Origin: Blastomussa wellsi | Lineage: Eukaryota > Cnidaria > Anthozoa > Scleractinia > Plerogyridae | NCBI GenBank assembly: GCA_947652115.1 | Contig: OX393565.1 | Coordinates: 15,780,044-15,844,043, forward strand | Direction of reading: 5' to 3' | DNA length: 64,000 nucleotides | Shown here: piece after piece, positions 53,401 to 64,000 of the stretch | How positions within the stretch are numbered: the first letter of the stretch is position 1 | Layout: each line of letters opens with the position of its first letter | Position numbers and translations under genes: made by a program | Notes under the pieces: generated by a model | Seen by the model: only the letters and a program-made list of their open reading frames with translations | Databases searched by the model: none | What the model was told of the DNA's origin: nothing

Positions 53401-55235
53401 TGGAAACAAATGGGGGGGATAGTTTGGAGTCTAGATTGTAGATTTTTAGTTTCCAAAAATTGGAATAGGATACACAGTGTATCAGATGACTGACTGACAA
53501 GCCCAAAAAAGCCCCATTGAGGAGTGGTCAATTAACTAATTATTTTTTATTATTTATTTAAACCTTCACGTTGAATGGTTTGTGTTAGTGTAGTCAGAAT
53601 ATGTAATTTCTGACATTTGAATGACTGAATGAATTAGTCAGAAATTAATATTCTGATAGCCTGATTGAGAGGTTCACGGGTTGTTATGGGACATGCTAGG
53701 ACTATTTAGGTGTTTGCGGGAGATTTAGGTCATTCCAGAATCTTCGCCTTCACTCGCTTTTCTTTTTAGGTCATTTTTTTGTGTTGAAAAATCTTTGGTT
53801 TTGTGCAATGTTTTAATTTACTTTACTGAATGTTACCCTTTCCTTGGGGACTTGTGGTGCTGGAAGGGGGTGAATAGGTAAATGGATCAACAGATTTAGC
53901 CTTAAAAAGCACATGGAATGCAGATTTCAGCAAAAGCAAAAGCATTTCACGGATTCAAGACTCTGCATGCCATGAAGTTTGGATCATGGCCTTGGCATAT
54001 CTTCAGACTTGGTCTCAATGTTATTGTTTTGTCCAGGACGAGACCCAAACCACTGCTTTACATTAGAACTGCCGCAAAAAGAAGCAATGAAACAAAACCT
54101 TGGAAAATCGCCATCAAAAACATCTACCATCCATTCAGTGAAACTATTACAAAGAAAATTTTCAAGGAATGTGGATATGGTCTTGAACAAAAATACCAAT
54201 AGTGGTGAATTGACCGACTTAGCCAATACTTAAAAATTGGCGGATTTGCGTACCCCTATTCACTCACTTCCTGCAGCATTAGATGAGGAATACGTTTCCA
54301 CATATTTTGGCCACTTCTCAAGGGTGGTTTTTTAGTAGTTTTTTTGTATTGTTTTCGAACCAATAGTTATTTCAACGTTCCTGATTGTAATACACTGCAC
54401 ATCAGATAACTGACTAATGCATCCTTAAAAAAACTTGTCACAATGGCCACAATCATGCACCAGCCCCTCCCTCCTGTGACTGCTTTCTTCCTTGCCTCCT
54501 ACACAGACTTTCTTTTGGCTCGCCATGCAATCTTCCTTGCCAGTGAGGAAGGTTGTGTGACAATAGGCTACTTTCTTCTGACAAGATAACATCCTTATAA
54601 GGGCAAGAAAGGGTTGTTGCTACCAAGTGGGAGGAGTTGGCCATTTTCAGATCAATTATTGTTTCTGGGAAAATCCTTACCCTCCCCACCCCTAATCCAT
54701 GTTTCTGCACTGTCCTATTAGAAAACAAGACACCAAGTAACACTAAAAAATGGAAGCCTTTTCTACCCTCGCTTAATCAGGTCTCCTGAGCCCTTGGTTA
54801 AAAACATTAAATGCCAGAGTTTTTCCTCCAAATACATATCTTTATAACATAGTCATATTTTCATTGGAACTGGCTTTTCACCCTTAAGGAAATTAAGGAA
54901 AAAAGAAGGAAAGAATGTATAAAACACATAAGTAAGAGCAAATAGTGCAACTTTTGTAATGTTTTAGTGTAGTGTACTGTATATTTTTGTAAGTAGTGTA
55001 AGTAGGGTAGTGTACTATGTATTTTTTTCTTTTTGTAAGTAGTGTTGTTGTAAAATTAATAAAACAAAAAAAAAATGTTTCTGCACTGTGTAAAGTCACT
55101 GAGAAACATGAGCTAGGGGTGGGGTATGTGGGGGTTTTCCAAGGAATAATGTGCCATTTCTACCATGCATTGCAGGCGTAGTTTGGGCAAGTGAGTTCAG
55201 GTCTCCCTGTGTTGTCTGCCATGTTGGATTAGGTA
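53400..55235. other. No gene supported
   Basis: Low-complexity and short ORFs only. A TGTAAGTAGTGT-type repeat lies at 54957-55045. Confidence 0.4.
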
Positions 55236-55239
55236 AAGC

Positions 55240-55705
55240 AGTGGGTAGGGTAGCCTCCCATGCAGGTGTTAAGGGGGGAGTGACTAATGAGTAATCAGTT
55301 CATGTGGTGAGACTTCTTATTTTTCATACTCATCTAGTTACAAAAGGCTTCCACCAAGAGGAGTCGGACCCGGGTCGTCCGACTTCTAAGGAGGAATCAT
55401 CCGCTTGGCTACCCACGACCAGTTGCCAGAATCCTCAATTTTTTAGCTAGATATCTTAACCCCAATGTATAGGCTAAACATAAGCAGCCTAGCTAACATA
55501 GGCTAACCGGAGTGCTTAGTGGGCTAACCAGAGTGCTCCCGAGTGCTGCTTATTTATACACTATTTCTATTGCTCACTACATGAACTGTGTGTTGCACGG
55601 TATAATAGGTCGTCAACTGTTTCATAAGTGTTTCACCACATGAACTGATTGCAAAACAGTCACTCCCTAAGGGGAAAAGGCCTGCAGTAAGCCACCCCAC
55701 CCCTC
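55240..55705. mobile_element. Inverted-repeat element with tRNA-like insert
   Basis: GGGAGTGACTAATGAGTAAT, CAGTTCATGTGGTGAGA on the left is inverted on the right (CACCACATGAACTGATTGC, AGTCACTCCCT). The loop contains a minus-strand tRNA-like piece at 55350-55425 with box-A-like TAGCCAAGCGG and box-B-like GGGTCCGACTCC. Confidence 0.6.
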
Positions 55706-56102
55706 TGCTTGTTCCAATATGGCAAAACCCATTCAAGCTTATGCCATAGGGTCTATACATTCAGTTAACTTTGCAAGATAATTGACTTGGCACATGCTTG
55801 ATGATCAAATTATCTATTCATTCTTGTGAAACAAGGATTTTTTTAAGTGTGAACTAACTTTGGTGGATTTTCGCAGGTTAAACAGCAGTTGAAACTTTCT
55901 TGCAAAGAGCAAAACACTTAGCTGTAGAAGAAATCCTTGTTTTGAGTCTATTTGTCTTGAGCTTAAAAAACTGATGATTAAGTGTTACTTTAATCTTTGG
56001 AACTCGGAACTGGAAACTCAGAAGTAACTAATATAACATGAGCTTCAGGGGCAGTTCCAGGATTTTTCAAAGGAATGACAAAACTGATGGGTAACAAGCA
56101 GG

Positions 56103-56332
56103 AACGGGTTGTTCAAAGCTGGGTTAAGATAATCCAGGGTTAGTGCAAAATTTGAATTCAGATATGGAAGCTTAAAAAGCGAAATCAGTTTAATTCTTTT
56201 TGTTTACAATGATGATTGGATGCTCTAATAAAAAAGAATAGAGAAAATTGTCGGAGAGAATGCTTTTGAACCCGGATTAAAACTTAACCTCGGGTTAGCG
56301 CTAATCGGCCCTCGAACAACTGGGCCCAGAAC
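56103..56332. mobile_element. Small MITE, GTTGTTC-ended
   Basis: GGGTTGTTCAAAGCTGGGTT and the inverted right end (AACCTCGGGTTAGCG, CCCTCGAACAACTGGGCC) are complementary with gaps; about 230 bp, non-coding. Confidence 0.6.
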
Positions 56333-56339
56333 ACTAGCT

Positions 56340-57860
56340 ATATTAGGTCAACCCTGGGAGTGGATGATGGGTGGGCATCCCTCCCCTAGATCTGCTGCTT
56401 ACTTATTTGCAACAATTCTTCTGAAAAAAATTCTTCCGTCAAAGGTGTTTTCAGCTCTGAAGATTGTAAAGTAAGCATTTTTACCTTGGCAAATTATTTG
56501 ATCAAAACAGGACTATTTGCACTTTCCAGCCTGAGCTGGAATAATTGAGTTTCGCGAACCTCATTAAAAACTAAGATTGCTCGCATGCCTCGACACCGTT
56601 GAGGCCCTTTGTTCTCATTTGGTTAAATTCAACATATTTCTTCAACCGTAACTAGAATCTTTTTTGACGAAAACTTGGACTTTATTACTGGCTTTTAACC
56701 TAGCTGGTTATTTTCTTGTATCAGAATTTCATTTATAGGATATTTTCTCTTTTTCAAATTTTTGCACAAGCAAAGAAACCTTACCTCATTTTTCATTCTT
56801 TTTACTGTCAGATCTTTAATTATATGAAACACCTAGTTTTCGCCTATCAGATATCTTGCAGAAAAACAATATTAACTTTTTAGATCCGCATACATAGAGC
56901 CGACTTTTAACTCGGAAATCACTCTCGATGTACTGTGAGGATCACTGTTGTGAGAGAACCAGATGGTGATTAAACTACCTTAACCAAGTTTCTGATCTGG
57001 TTCCTAATACTAAAATCTGTCCTGCTACAGGGCTATTGCATCACCCATGGAGCAGTCTCATTGGTTTATTTCAGTTATTAGCCCTCTGACTTACCCTCCA
57101 ATACCCACAATTTGCTTTCTTGTGGTAAAATGGAAAAAATAGCTTTTATCGGTAGTGTGATCTGTTTAAATGACTAGCTACAAAACAACCCGAGGTTCTA
57201 CCACTGTTCATGCACCACTGGCCAACAACATGAAAAAATTCACATTTATTTTCATATATTAATATCTGTACTTACAATAATATACTTTTGACAATACTAT
57301 AATTTGAAATTTATTATAAAACTGACATGTAACATGTGCTCTGATTGGTTGATTAGCTAGTTGCATGAGACAATAACATGGCCAAAATAAGCTGTGCATT
57401 TTGATTGGCTAACAATGTTTCTATGCCCAATAATACAGAAATAATCTCTATGGATTACTTTGAAAAGAACATTTGTCCTTGTTTCTTCAGGATTGAAAAA
57501 TGCTCATGAAAGTTTGAAGAACTTACAGTACTGATAGCTTTTAGCAATGTAAGTTAATAATTTATTGAAATATTTTAATATTACATAAAAAATTACTGGT
57601 AAGTAAAAAAATAGATCAAAGTAACAATTAAAAATAAATCTAATTTTGCAACATTACAAAATAAATATCCATATTAATTTATTCCAAGACATGTATCCCT
57701 TTCAAGGGAACATAACTTGTAAACAAAATTTGTCAAAGATGTTTTCTGCAGAAACCATGAAAAAACTTGCTTGATCATGACAGTTTGCTTGAACTCTTTG
57801 AAGGGTACTTTGCCAAAATAAAATATCCTAATTTCGTTTTCAAATCACTGTAGTCTGAAC
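56340..57860. other. No gene supported
   Basis: AT-rich single-copy-looking DNA without ORFs of note. Confidence 0.4.
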
Positions 57861-57870
57861 TTCTTGCCAG

Positions 57871-58442
57871 GGCTGCAAATAACAGCCGGACATCAGACAA
57901 TGACCAACCAAAATTTGTCTGATAAAATCCTAACTGTGGTTGGACAGAATGTCTGGACAAATGTTAACATCTTCCAAAGCACATGCTAATATTTTGTGCT
58001 GACAATGCTTCATCAAGGAGTTCAACCTCATTGCAGTACAGTTTTGTCCAATCCAAATGGTGGCTTACGGTGCTTTCCATTTTCACAGTCCGACCAGTTG
58101 GATCAACCTAGCTCAACTGTTAGAAAATGGAATGATAATTTAAACCAGGTGGAATGGTCATTTCCATTTTGTATTCCTTTCCCCAGTTGGCGTGCATCCG
58201 ATAATCTACTGAACTGAAGTAGGGCAAGACTAACCAGTTTGAAAATGGAACAGTAAATTTTTCATCTGACAAGTCTAACCGGTCAAAGGGGACCAGAAGA
58301 GGTCCCAAATCTTCCGGTCAGACTGAACCGAAAACAGACCTTTTAATTTGAATTCTTCCCAAATTTTCGAAACTTTTGGGAAATGGAAAGTGCCCTTAAT
58401 CAGATACATGTCCTTTCCCAGGAAAACTATTTGCAGTCCTGC
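57871..58442. mobile_element. hAT-like MITE, second copy
   Basis: CAGGGCTGCAAATAACAG at the left and CTATTTGCAGTCCTG at the right are inverted ends; internal blocks match 31264-32318. Typical hAT ends begin CAGGG. No exact 8-bp duplication seen. Confidence 0.6.
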
Positions 58443-58454
58443 CTTGCAATCATG

Positions 58455-59246
58455 ATGATCACCTCCTTAAGGTGGCCGAACACAGTTTTTGAAACCTGTG
58501 TTGCATTTGCCTTTTATTCTAAAACCCCCGTTGAACTCTAGTTCCCCAAAATTGACAGGACAAAAGATAAAAGGATAGATTTTCGAATTTTGATAGTTAC
58601 GCTGACGTGTGTGCTGTTCCCATGGTAACATGACTGGATATAAACATCAATTTAAAATTGGGTTTTGTATATTTGCGGAAAATTCAGTGTTCGAGTTTTC
58701 TCTATCGTTTGCCTGAAACAAACCTGTCACAATAGCCACATACGGACACTAGTCTAATGTAATTTTAACAGACCAGCTTTTAGCCATTTGTCCTTGAAAG
58801 GTAACTCCATTATTTACAATTTCCTCTGTCAAATTTCTAAACTTTTGCAACAACTTTCCTGCCAAATTTGGTGAAATTCTAACGAGCGGTTTTCGAGAAA
58901 TATGCGTATTTCGGAAAGACTGGACCTAAGAGTTCAATCTCAATTTTTTTACTAACTACGCATGCGCTACATTTAACTGGGTTCTGACGGTACTCACGGT
59001 AACACTGAGAAACCTGTCAAATTTGACTTTTTCTGACATACCATTCTAACAAGACTTAAGTTTACAACATCCTATCATTTGAAGAAAAAAAATGCCTCAT
59101 ATAAAACCGACTTGGAACAAAAACTCATCACTCTTTCGGCTCCATATTTGTTGTTGAGTTATCCTCGTGTGTGCGCTGCCTCGCATCAGCACCAACGACT
59201 GCAGAGCGCGCGCGAAAACTGTGTTTGGCCACCTTGAGGTGATCAT
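58455..59246. mobile_element. 0.8-kb element with 32-bp inverted ends
   Basis: ATGATCACCTCCTTAAGGTG, GCCGAACACAGTTTT and its near-exact inverse AAAACTGTGTTTGGCCACCT, TGAGGTGATCAT bound 790 bp. A minus-strand ORF across the right edge (59462-59097) is judged incidental. Confidence 0.8.
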
Positions 59247-59249
59247 AGC

Positions 59250-60480
59250 CACAATTGGGGTTGATTGTTTGACATCTGTTATTGTTTGTAGCCCCCAGTA
59301 ATGAGCAACTTCAGACGTTGATTCCATTTTCATAATGGCGCATCTTACAGCCCTAATACAATCGTTGAGTGAGGTTTGGCAATCCCTGATTCCCTCTACG
59401 AGACTTGCATGCAGGAAATCATTGTAGTTGTATTCATCACACCCACAACTTCTTGCGTGCAAATTTGACTATGTGATTCCCTGTGTGCAAATCTCATAGA
59501 GGGAATCGGCCATTCCCCTCCATTCCTGCATAGCAAAACCAGATGGGATAAAACATGCAAAGGGAGCCAGGAAAAAAGTATCCACCAAGCATGAAATGAA
59601 CATCCTCCACAACCTAAAGTTGAAAAATTATTACAAAAAAACTGCCAAACTACCAGCCATAAACACCCACACAGGGTTCAGTGGCATCTTTTCATTAAAA
59701 AAACCCCACTTGATTTGAAAAAATTCTTTCCAATCCAAGGTATTAAAAGGACACTTAGTTTCTGTTATATGGATTGACTATGAGCATTGTTGCTCTTTCA
59801 AAACACCCTGAGCGTTACAGTTCATTAAAGGCGCTATGTCAAAATATTTGGAGGGTTTTTTGGTGATGAGCCAAACTACTCTTAAAACCTTACTATAAAA
59901 GAAAAACACCAAAGAGGTGATACTGAACCGAACAGAAACAAGGATGGAGAAGATTGAGATGGATTGTAAATGATGGATTTCAAAATGCACAAACCATGAC
60001 ATAGCTCCTTTAAATCCCTCATCCATTGCATTCATTTGCAATATATATCAACTTGACCACTTGAAGATAAATTTCAGTTTTTCAGCTTAATTGGTCTCCT
60101 GAGCCCAATAACAATTTGCATTCAACAGATGAGTAAGCATGTGATGCAACAAGCTATGGCATAATATGCATGTGTCTAACTTTAATATTCGCTGTGTGGA
60201 CTATGAAGTCTTCGGTTTCTGTGTTTTGTGTGAACAGCCAGAGCCCAGTTGATGGGTGACATCATGGATGGCACTGCCATCCCTCACATTTGGACAGAAG
60301 TTTATTCACCATGGCAAATGTAAACCTGGGGAATGTTGCAGGAATTATATGGATATTTTGCCAAAAAAAATAATAAAAAATAATAAGCGTTTTTTAAGAT
60401 GATCTAATGATCAAAAACGTTTAGAGTTTAATAGTTTAATTAACATCTCTTTTAATATTTTAGCGTATTTTTTAGGATTG
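59250..60480. other. No gene supported
   Basis: GATTCCCTCTACGAGA-type and TCATAGAGGGAATC pieces at 59388 and 59497 are inverted, suggesting another small repeat. Confidence 0.4.
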
Positions 60481-60887
60481 TTAAACAGTGGAACCCCTAT
60501 TAAGCAGCCAGTTATCAAAGTCCCGAAATTATTATCAGTGAAATACCATAAATGAAACCCCTATTAAGCGGCCACTTCTATTACAGTGCAACCCAGAAAA
60601 ATTATTTCTGGAATATTGTTTCTCTACCAATCAGAAACAAGATGAAACCGCAAGATGTGACCACAAAGGTTTGGATTAGTCACGAAACAACAAGTTGCCT
60701 TTTTCTTTCACGATAATACTGTTAGAAAGTACTAAAATTGGCACTATTGTTCTATTTCTGAGCTTATTCATAAGCATAGAATAATCATCACCAATATTTT
60801 ACCAATAAGAGATGCTACATTTGTTTATAATACAAGAAGCTCTCAGACGTGCCGTCTGGCTGTGTCTGATCATGTTTGTTTGATTAA

Positions 60888-61981
60888 CCCATTGACTGCT
60901 GCTAGTCAGTTGTAAGCTAAATCTGCTCCAAATCTCTTCAAAATGCATTTGCAAAATAAAGACATGCCACATTTTTCACAAAATCGCATTTAACAACATT
61001 TTAGCTTGGTCATTTGCACAGCCAAAATTTGGAGATAGTTATTGGACGAGAAAGTGACCAACCTCTTTGGACTTTTCGTTTACTTTATTATTTTTTGCTT
61101 TTCCTTTCTCCTTTCCTCGTATCTTTTTGATGCATTGGTTGGCCTTTTTCTGGGCTTGCTTTTGGTTCAAGAATTGCCAAGATAGAATCAATGAGACAAG
61201 AAAAACTTAACACGGAGTAGCCATGGGTAAGTGAGGGTCATTTTCCTCCTAGTTTTTGACAGAAATTTCAGAGAGTTTTCGGGCACATTTCAAGCTCCAT
61301 TAAGGTTACACAATACCTTCAGGGGGCTACTTATGGCAAAAAATTTTTTAACACTAAAAGGAAGATTTCTATAAAATCTAATATTTCCCAAAAAATGACA
61401 TTAAAATCTTGCACGAGTTATTTAGAAAAAAAGGTTTTTTAATAATAGTTAAAAAAATTGTAAGGTGTCATAATCCTCAAAGTGTGTCGGTTACCCTGGG
61501 AGCTCTGATTATGATGACCACAGAACATTCATCAAGCATTGAGGTACAAAAGGGTGTCAGGGATTTTTAAAATATTGGATATTTTTCTTTTGGCAGCTGC
61601 AAACACACCAAGGCTGGGGAAATTTTTGTTGCTGTAACTTTACAGGTTTCCAAAAAGATAACTAGTCGGAATACAGGAAATCCCTGACACACTTTGAGAG
61701 ATTGATGCTTGCTGATTAACACGGTGCAGTGCTTTTACATCAGCATTTGCCTTTGATATCTGATTAATTCAGCAGAATGGCAGTCTGTTTACTGGTGTCT
61801 TTCTTTTGCCGAACAGCACAGGAAATATTTTTTTCTTCAAATTCTACTATTCAAGACCTCTTCTCTCCTGCAGAACTGGAGTAAAAGGGAATCCTATTTT
61901 GGTGAAAGCTGATGACATCAGAAGCGGAACAATGGCCAACGTCTGTCAAGGCCGCTTACAGCCAGTGTAGGAGTCAATGGG
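60888..61981. mobile_element. piggyBac-like MITE, copy 2, with a 540-bp insertion
   Basis: CCCATTGACTGC at the left and GGAGTCAATGGG at the right, flanked by TTAA on both sides. Collinear with 12258-12883 except for about 61312-61855. Confidence 0.72.
61312..61855. mobile_element. Unclassified insertion inside piggyBac-like MITE copy 2
   Basis: Present in copy 2 only. Inner inverted pieces CTCAAAGTGTGTCGG/GGTGTCAGGGATTT and AAATCCCTGACACACTTTGA suggest a hairpin-type element. No coding sequence. Confidence 0.5.
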
Positions 61982-62509
61982 TTAAACATCTCTTTTCAGC
62001 AAAATATCATTCATAGTTATTCTCTGCTAATGCATTAGCTCTCAAATTAACAATTTCAGTGTTGTTAACGGTAAAATTGTGGATGAAAAAGCCAACAGAT
62101 TTCATGATTAATTGAACCATTCAGTTAATTACTCTTGCAGTTTGCTGCGGTTGAGTCTTGCGGTTTCATCTTGCATCTGATTGGTCGCAAAAAATAGACA
62201 TTCCAGAAATAATTTTAGGTGTTCATGGTTTTCTGGGTCACACTGTAAGCAGCCATGGCCACCTTCTTGTTGTCCCAATGACAGTTTTCTTTTGTCTTTA
62301 CCCCAATTAAGAGGCCACCAAAACTTTTCTAAAACATTGTTTGGCATTGTTTTAGAAGATGCAATGACAGATAAGAGTCTGAAATAGAAAGTGACAACCG
62401 ATAAATACATTTAACCACATGTTTATTATTATCTCGAGATGATTCCATGTTCACTAGGCAATAATTAATAGGGCCACTAGGCCACTTAATAGGGGTTCGA
62501 ATGTACAAC

Positions 62510-63005
62510 TAAAATTAAGGTGGCTTCCAATAGTTTAGACATTCTTGTCTCAGAATTTCTTTTACAGCTAGGTAGATGACGTGGATGAAAAACATTCAGT
62601 GTAATCTTGTAAAACAGTTATCTTAAGCCGAGTCAGATTAAAGAGATGGCAAACTTTGCTGCCGTGGCAACATCAAAACAGGTCAAAGGTACCCTACATT
62701 TGACCCTCTCAGGCTGAGAACTTTAAAACTAGGCAGTGAAAGTTGTTGCTTCCGACATGTTTATGTTTAATCAATGGAAGAAACACTTTTCCAAATTTAT
62801 GAGAAAATAAGGTAGCTGTGAACAGAATTTTTTCAAAATTGACAGAAATGTTTCTTATGCTGATTAGACAAAAATATGTAAAACTCAAAAACTTAACCCA
62901 AGTAGTATTTAAGATATTAGCCCAGAAAGGTCAAATATAGGGAATTTTACCTCTTGATGTTGCTATGGCAACAAACTTTGATGTTGCAGGAATCTCAAAT
63001 TGCTC
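62510..63005. other. No gene supported
   Basis: AT-rich, nothing recognised. Confidence 0.4.
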
Positions 63006-63009
63006 ACTG

Positions 63010-63305
63010 GTAAGGTAAAGTCTGCATTCGGGCCTAGTGGCCCATCAGGCCGGAGCTTATCCCGGTTTCTGTAGCATGAAGCGACAGAGGGTATTTCTAC
63101 TCCCCCCAGGATGGGATGCTAGTCCATCGCAGGGTTACCCCCCAGCAGTGAATTCGCCGGTACCCATTTATACACCTGGGTGAAGAGAGACACTGTGAGA
63201 GTAAAGTGTCTTTCCCAAGAACACAACGCAGTGCCCCGGCTAGAGGCTCGAACCCGGACCGTCCAATCCGAAATCCAGTGCACTAACATTAGGCCACTGC
63301 GCCTT
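63010..63305 (-). repeat. Best copy of tRNA-derived SINE family A
   Basis: On the minus strand the 5' end reads GGCGCAGTGGCCTAATGTTA, GTGCACTGGA (box A) and GGTTCGAGCC (box B), followed by a body with GTTCTTGGGAAAGACAC, CCAGGTGTATAAATGGGTAC and CTGCGATGGACTAGCATCCC. The other copies in the window align to this one. Confidence 0.8.
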
Positions 63306-63309
63306 ATAG

Positions 63310-64000
63310 TTATGAAGTGTAAATTTACAGTTAGAACTGTAAAATTATAGGCATAAGTGTAATGTACATAAGTACAAGTCAATTAAAATGCTGCTCTGCA
63401 GTTATTTATTAGTGTTTTCAAACATCGATTTTTTTAATCTGATAAAGACATTAAATCAGTTTGGAAATAAAATCGTTGTTTCTGTTATGGCCCTAACCAG
63501 CCACTGTACCATACAGAAACCCAAACAACAAAATCCTTATCCTTATTAAGTTTTAAAGAACACTTCAGAAATCTGTGTACAGCGTTATGTTTCGTGACTG
63601 AATCCGATGACAAAACCAGCGAGAAACAGTCTTCGAAGCTTGGGGAGAGTATGGTTGCTATGACAATATGATGTAAGGAGTAGCCTGGGCACAAATTCGT
63701 TTGACATCATTTGGATTAAGCTTCGAATGGGGGACAATCTTGTTTTTTGAGTTTCGGCAGGACTTTGAGAAGGAAATTGAATTCTGGAAATGTTCCTTAA
63801 AGTTGCTGAATGTCATACTGATCGAAGAGTCAAATTTTATGGCAGTATTAAGTTTGAAACTGGAGTGAATTTGGCGTGCTTACTTCGTCAATTCGGTTCT
63901 GTAAACAATGCGTTTGAGTAGTAAAGCTGGGGTTTAATGAATAACACCTGATCTTCAGCCCTTTATTTGCCTAATTTAAACCCCCCAACGTCTTTACTAC
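63310..64000. other. No gene supported at the right edge
   Basis: Only short ORFs; a gene starting beyond the window cannot be excluded. Confidence 0.35.

Larger units (their letters stand above)
60486..62506. mobile_element. Tigger/pogo-like inverted-repeat element, nested
   Basis: Left CAGTGGAACCCCTATTAAGC and reversed right CATTCGAACCCCTATTAAGT; inner inverted similarity (AAATTATTTCTGGAAT with ATTCCAGAAATAATTTT; TGAAACCGCAAGA with TCTTGCGGTTTCA). No transposase. A piggyBac-like MITE sits in its middle. Confidence 0.7.

Noticed and set aside
59097..59462. 121-codon minus-strand ORF
   Set aside because: Crosses the edge of the 0.8-kb inverted-repeat element and shows no domain.

Overview
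The window is animal nuclear DNA, most likely from an anthozoan cnidarian such as a stony coral or sea anemone. Genes are intron-containing with canonical GT-AG junctions, introns are long and AT-rich, and roughly half of the DNA is recognisable or suspected transposable-element debris (LINEs, Ty3/Gypsy, Penelope-like ends, tRNA-derived SINEs, many inverted-repeat elements, a Polinton/adintovirus-like block). The cnidarian assignment is inference from the mix of families and the style of the Polinton proteins; no taxon-diagnostic marker is present.

Two host genes were reconstructed with frame-consistent exons. A consortin-like membrane protein lies on the minus strand (218-16742, ten exons, one of only 7 nt). 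An NDRG-family protein lies on the plus strand (16967-21319, three exons). They are head to head with about 220 bp between start codons, so they probably share a bidirectional promoter. The introns of the first gene hold two decayed LINEs, a solo LTR with its target duplication, SINEs, and fold-back and piggyBac-like elements.

From 21.3 to 33.9 kb no host gene could be supported; the stretch holds tandem duplications, hairpin arrays, paired tRNA-like repeats, hAT-like ends and a duplicated exon-like module. At 33911-34927 an inverted-repeat element with a TTA target duplication (PIF/Harbinger style) carries a small spliced gene for a stand-alone PHD finger. At 35.07-41.83 kb lies a truncated Gypsy element whose gag is split by a 5.1-kb DNA transposon (35436-40529). 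That transposon has 20-bp perfect terminal inverted repeats, terminal tandem-repeat arrays, a divergent ISXO2/IS1595-like transposase (broken), and an intact spliced gene for a DUF3987-like AAA+/helicase-type ATPase. This transposase plus ATPase pairing is the most novel-looking system in the window.

From 44.5 to 51.7 kb lies a GC-richer, tightly packed, mostly plus-strand set of short overlapping ORFs typical of a Polinton/Maverick or adintovirus-like element: a chromodomain integrase, two tandem copies of an F54H12.2-like virion-type protein, several small basic proteins and a phospholipase A2-type protein. No DNA polymerase, packaging ATPase or adenain protease is visible, and several ORFs carry frameshifts, stops or changed catalytic residues, so this is a decaying partial copy. 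From 51.7 kb to the end there is only repetitive and unassigned sequence: a 0.9-kb fold-back element, several MITEs, a Tigger-like element containing a piggyBac-like MITE that itself carries an insertion, and a well-preserved SINE near 63.2 kb.
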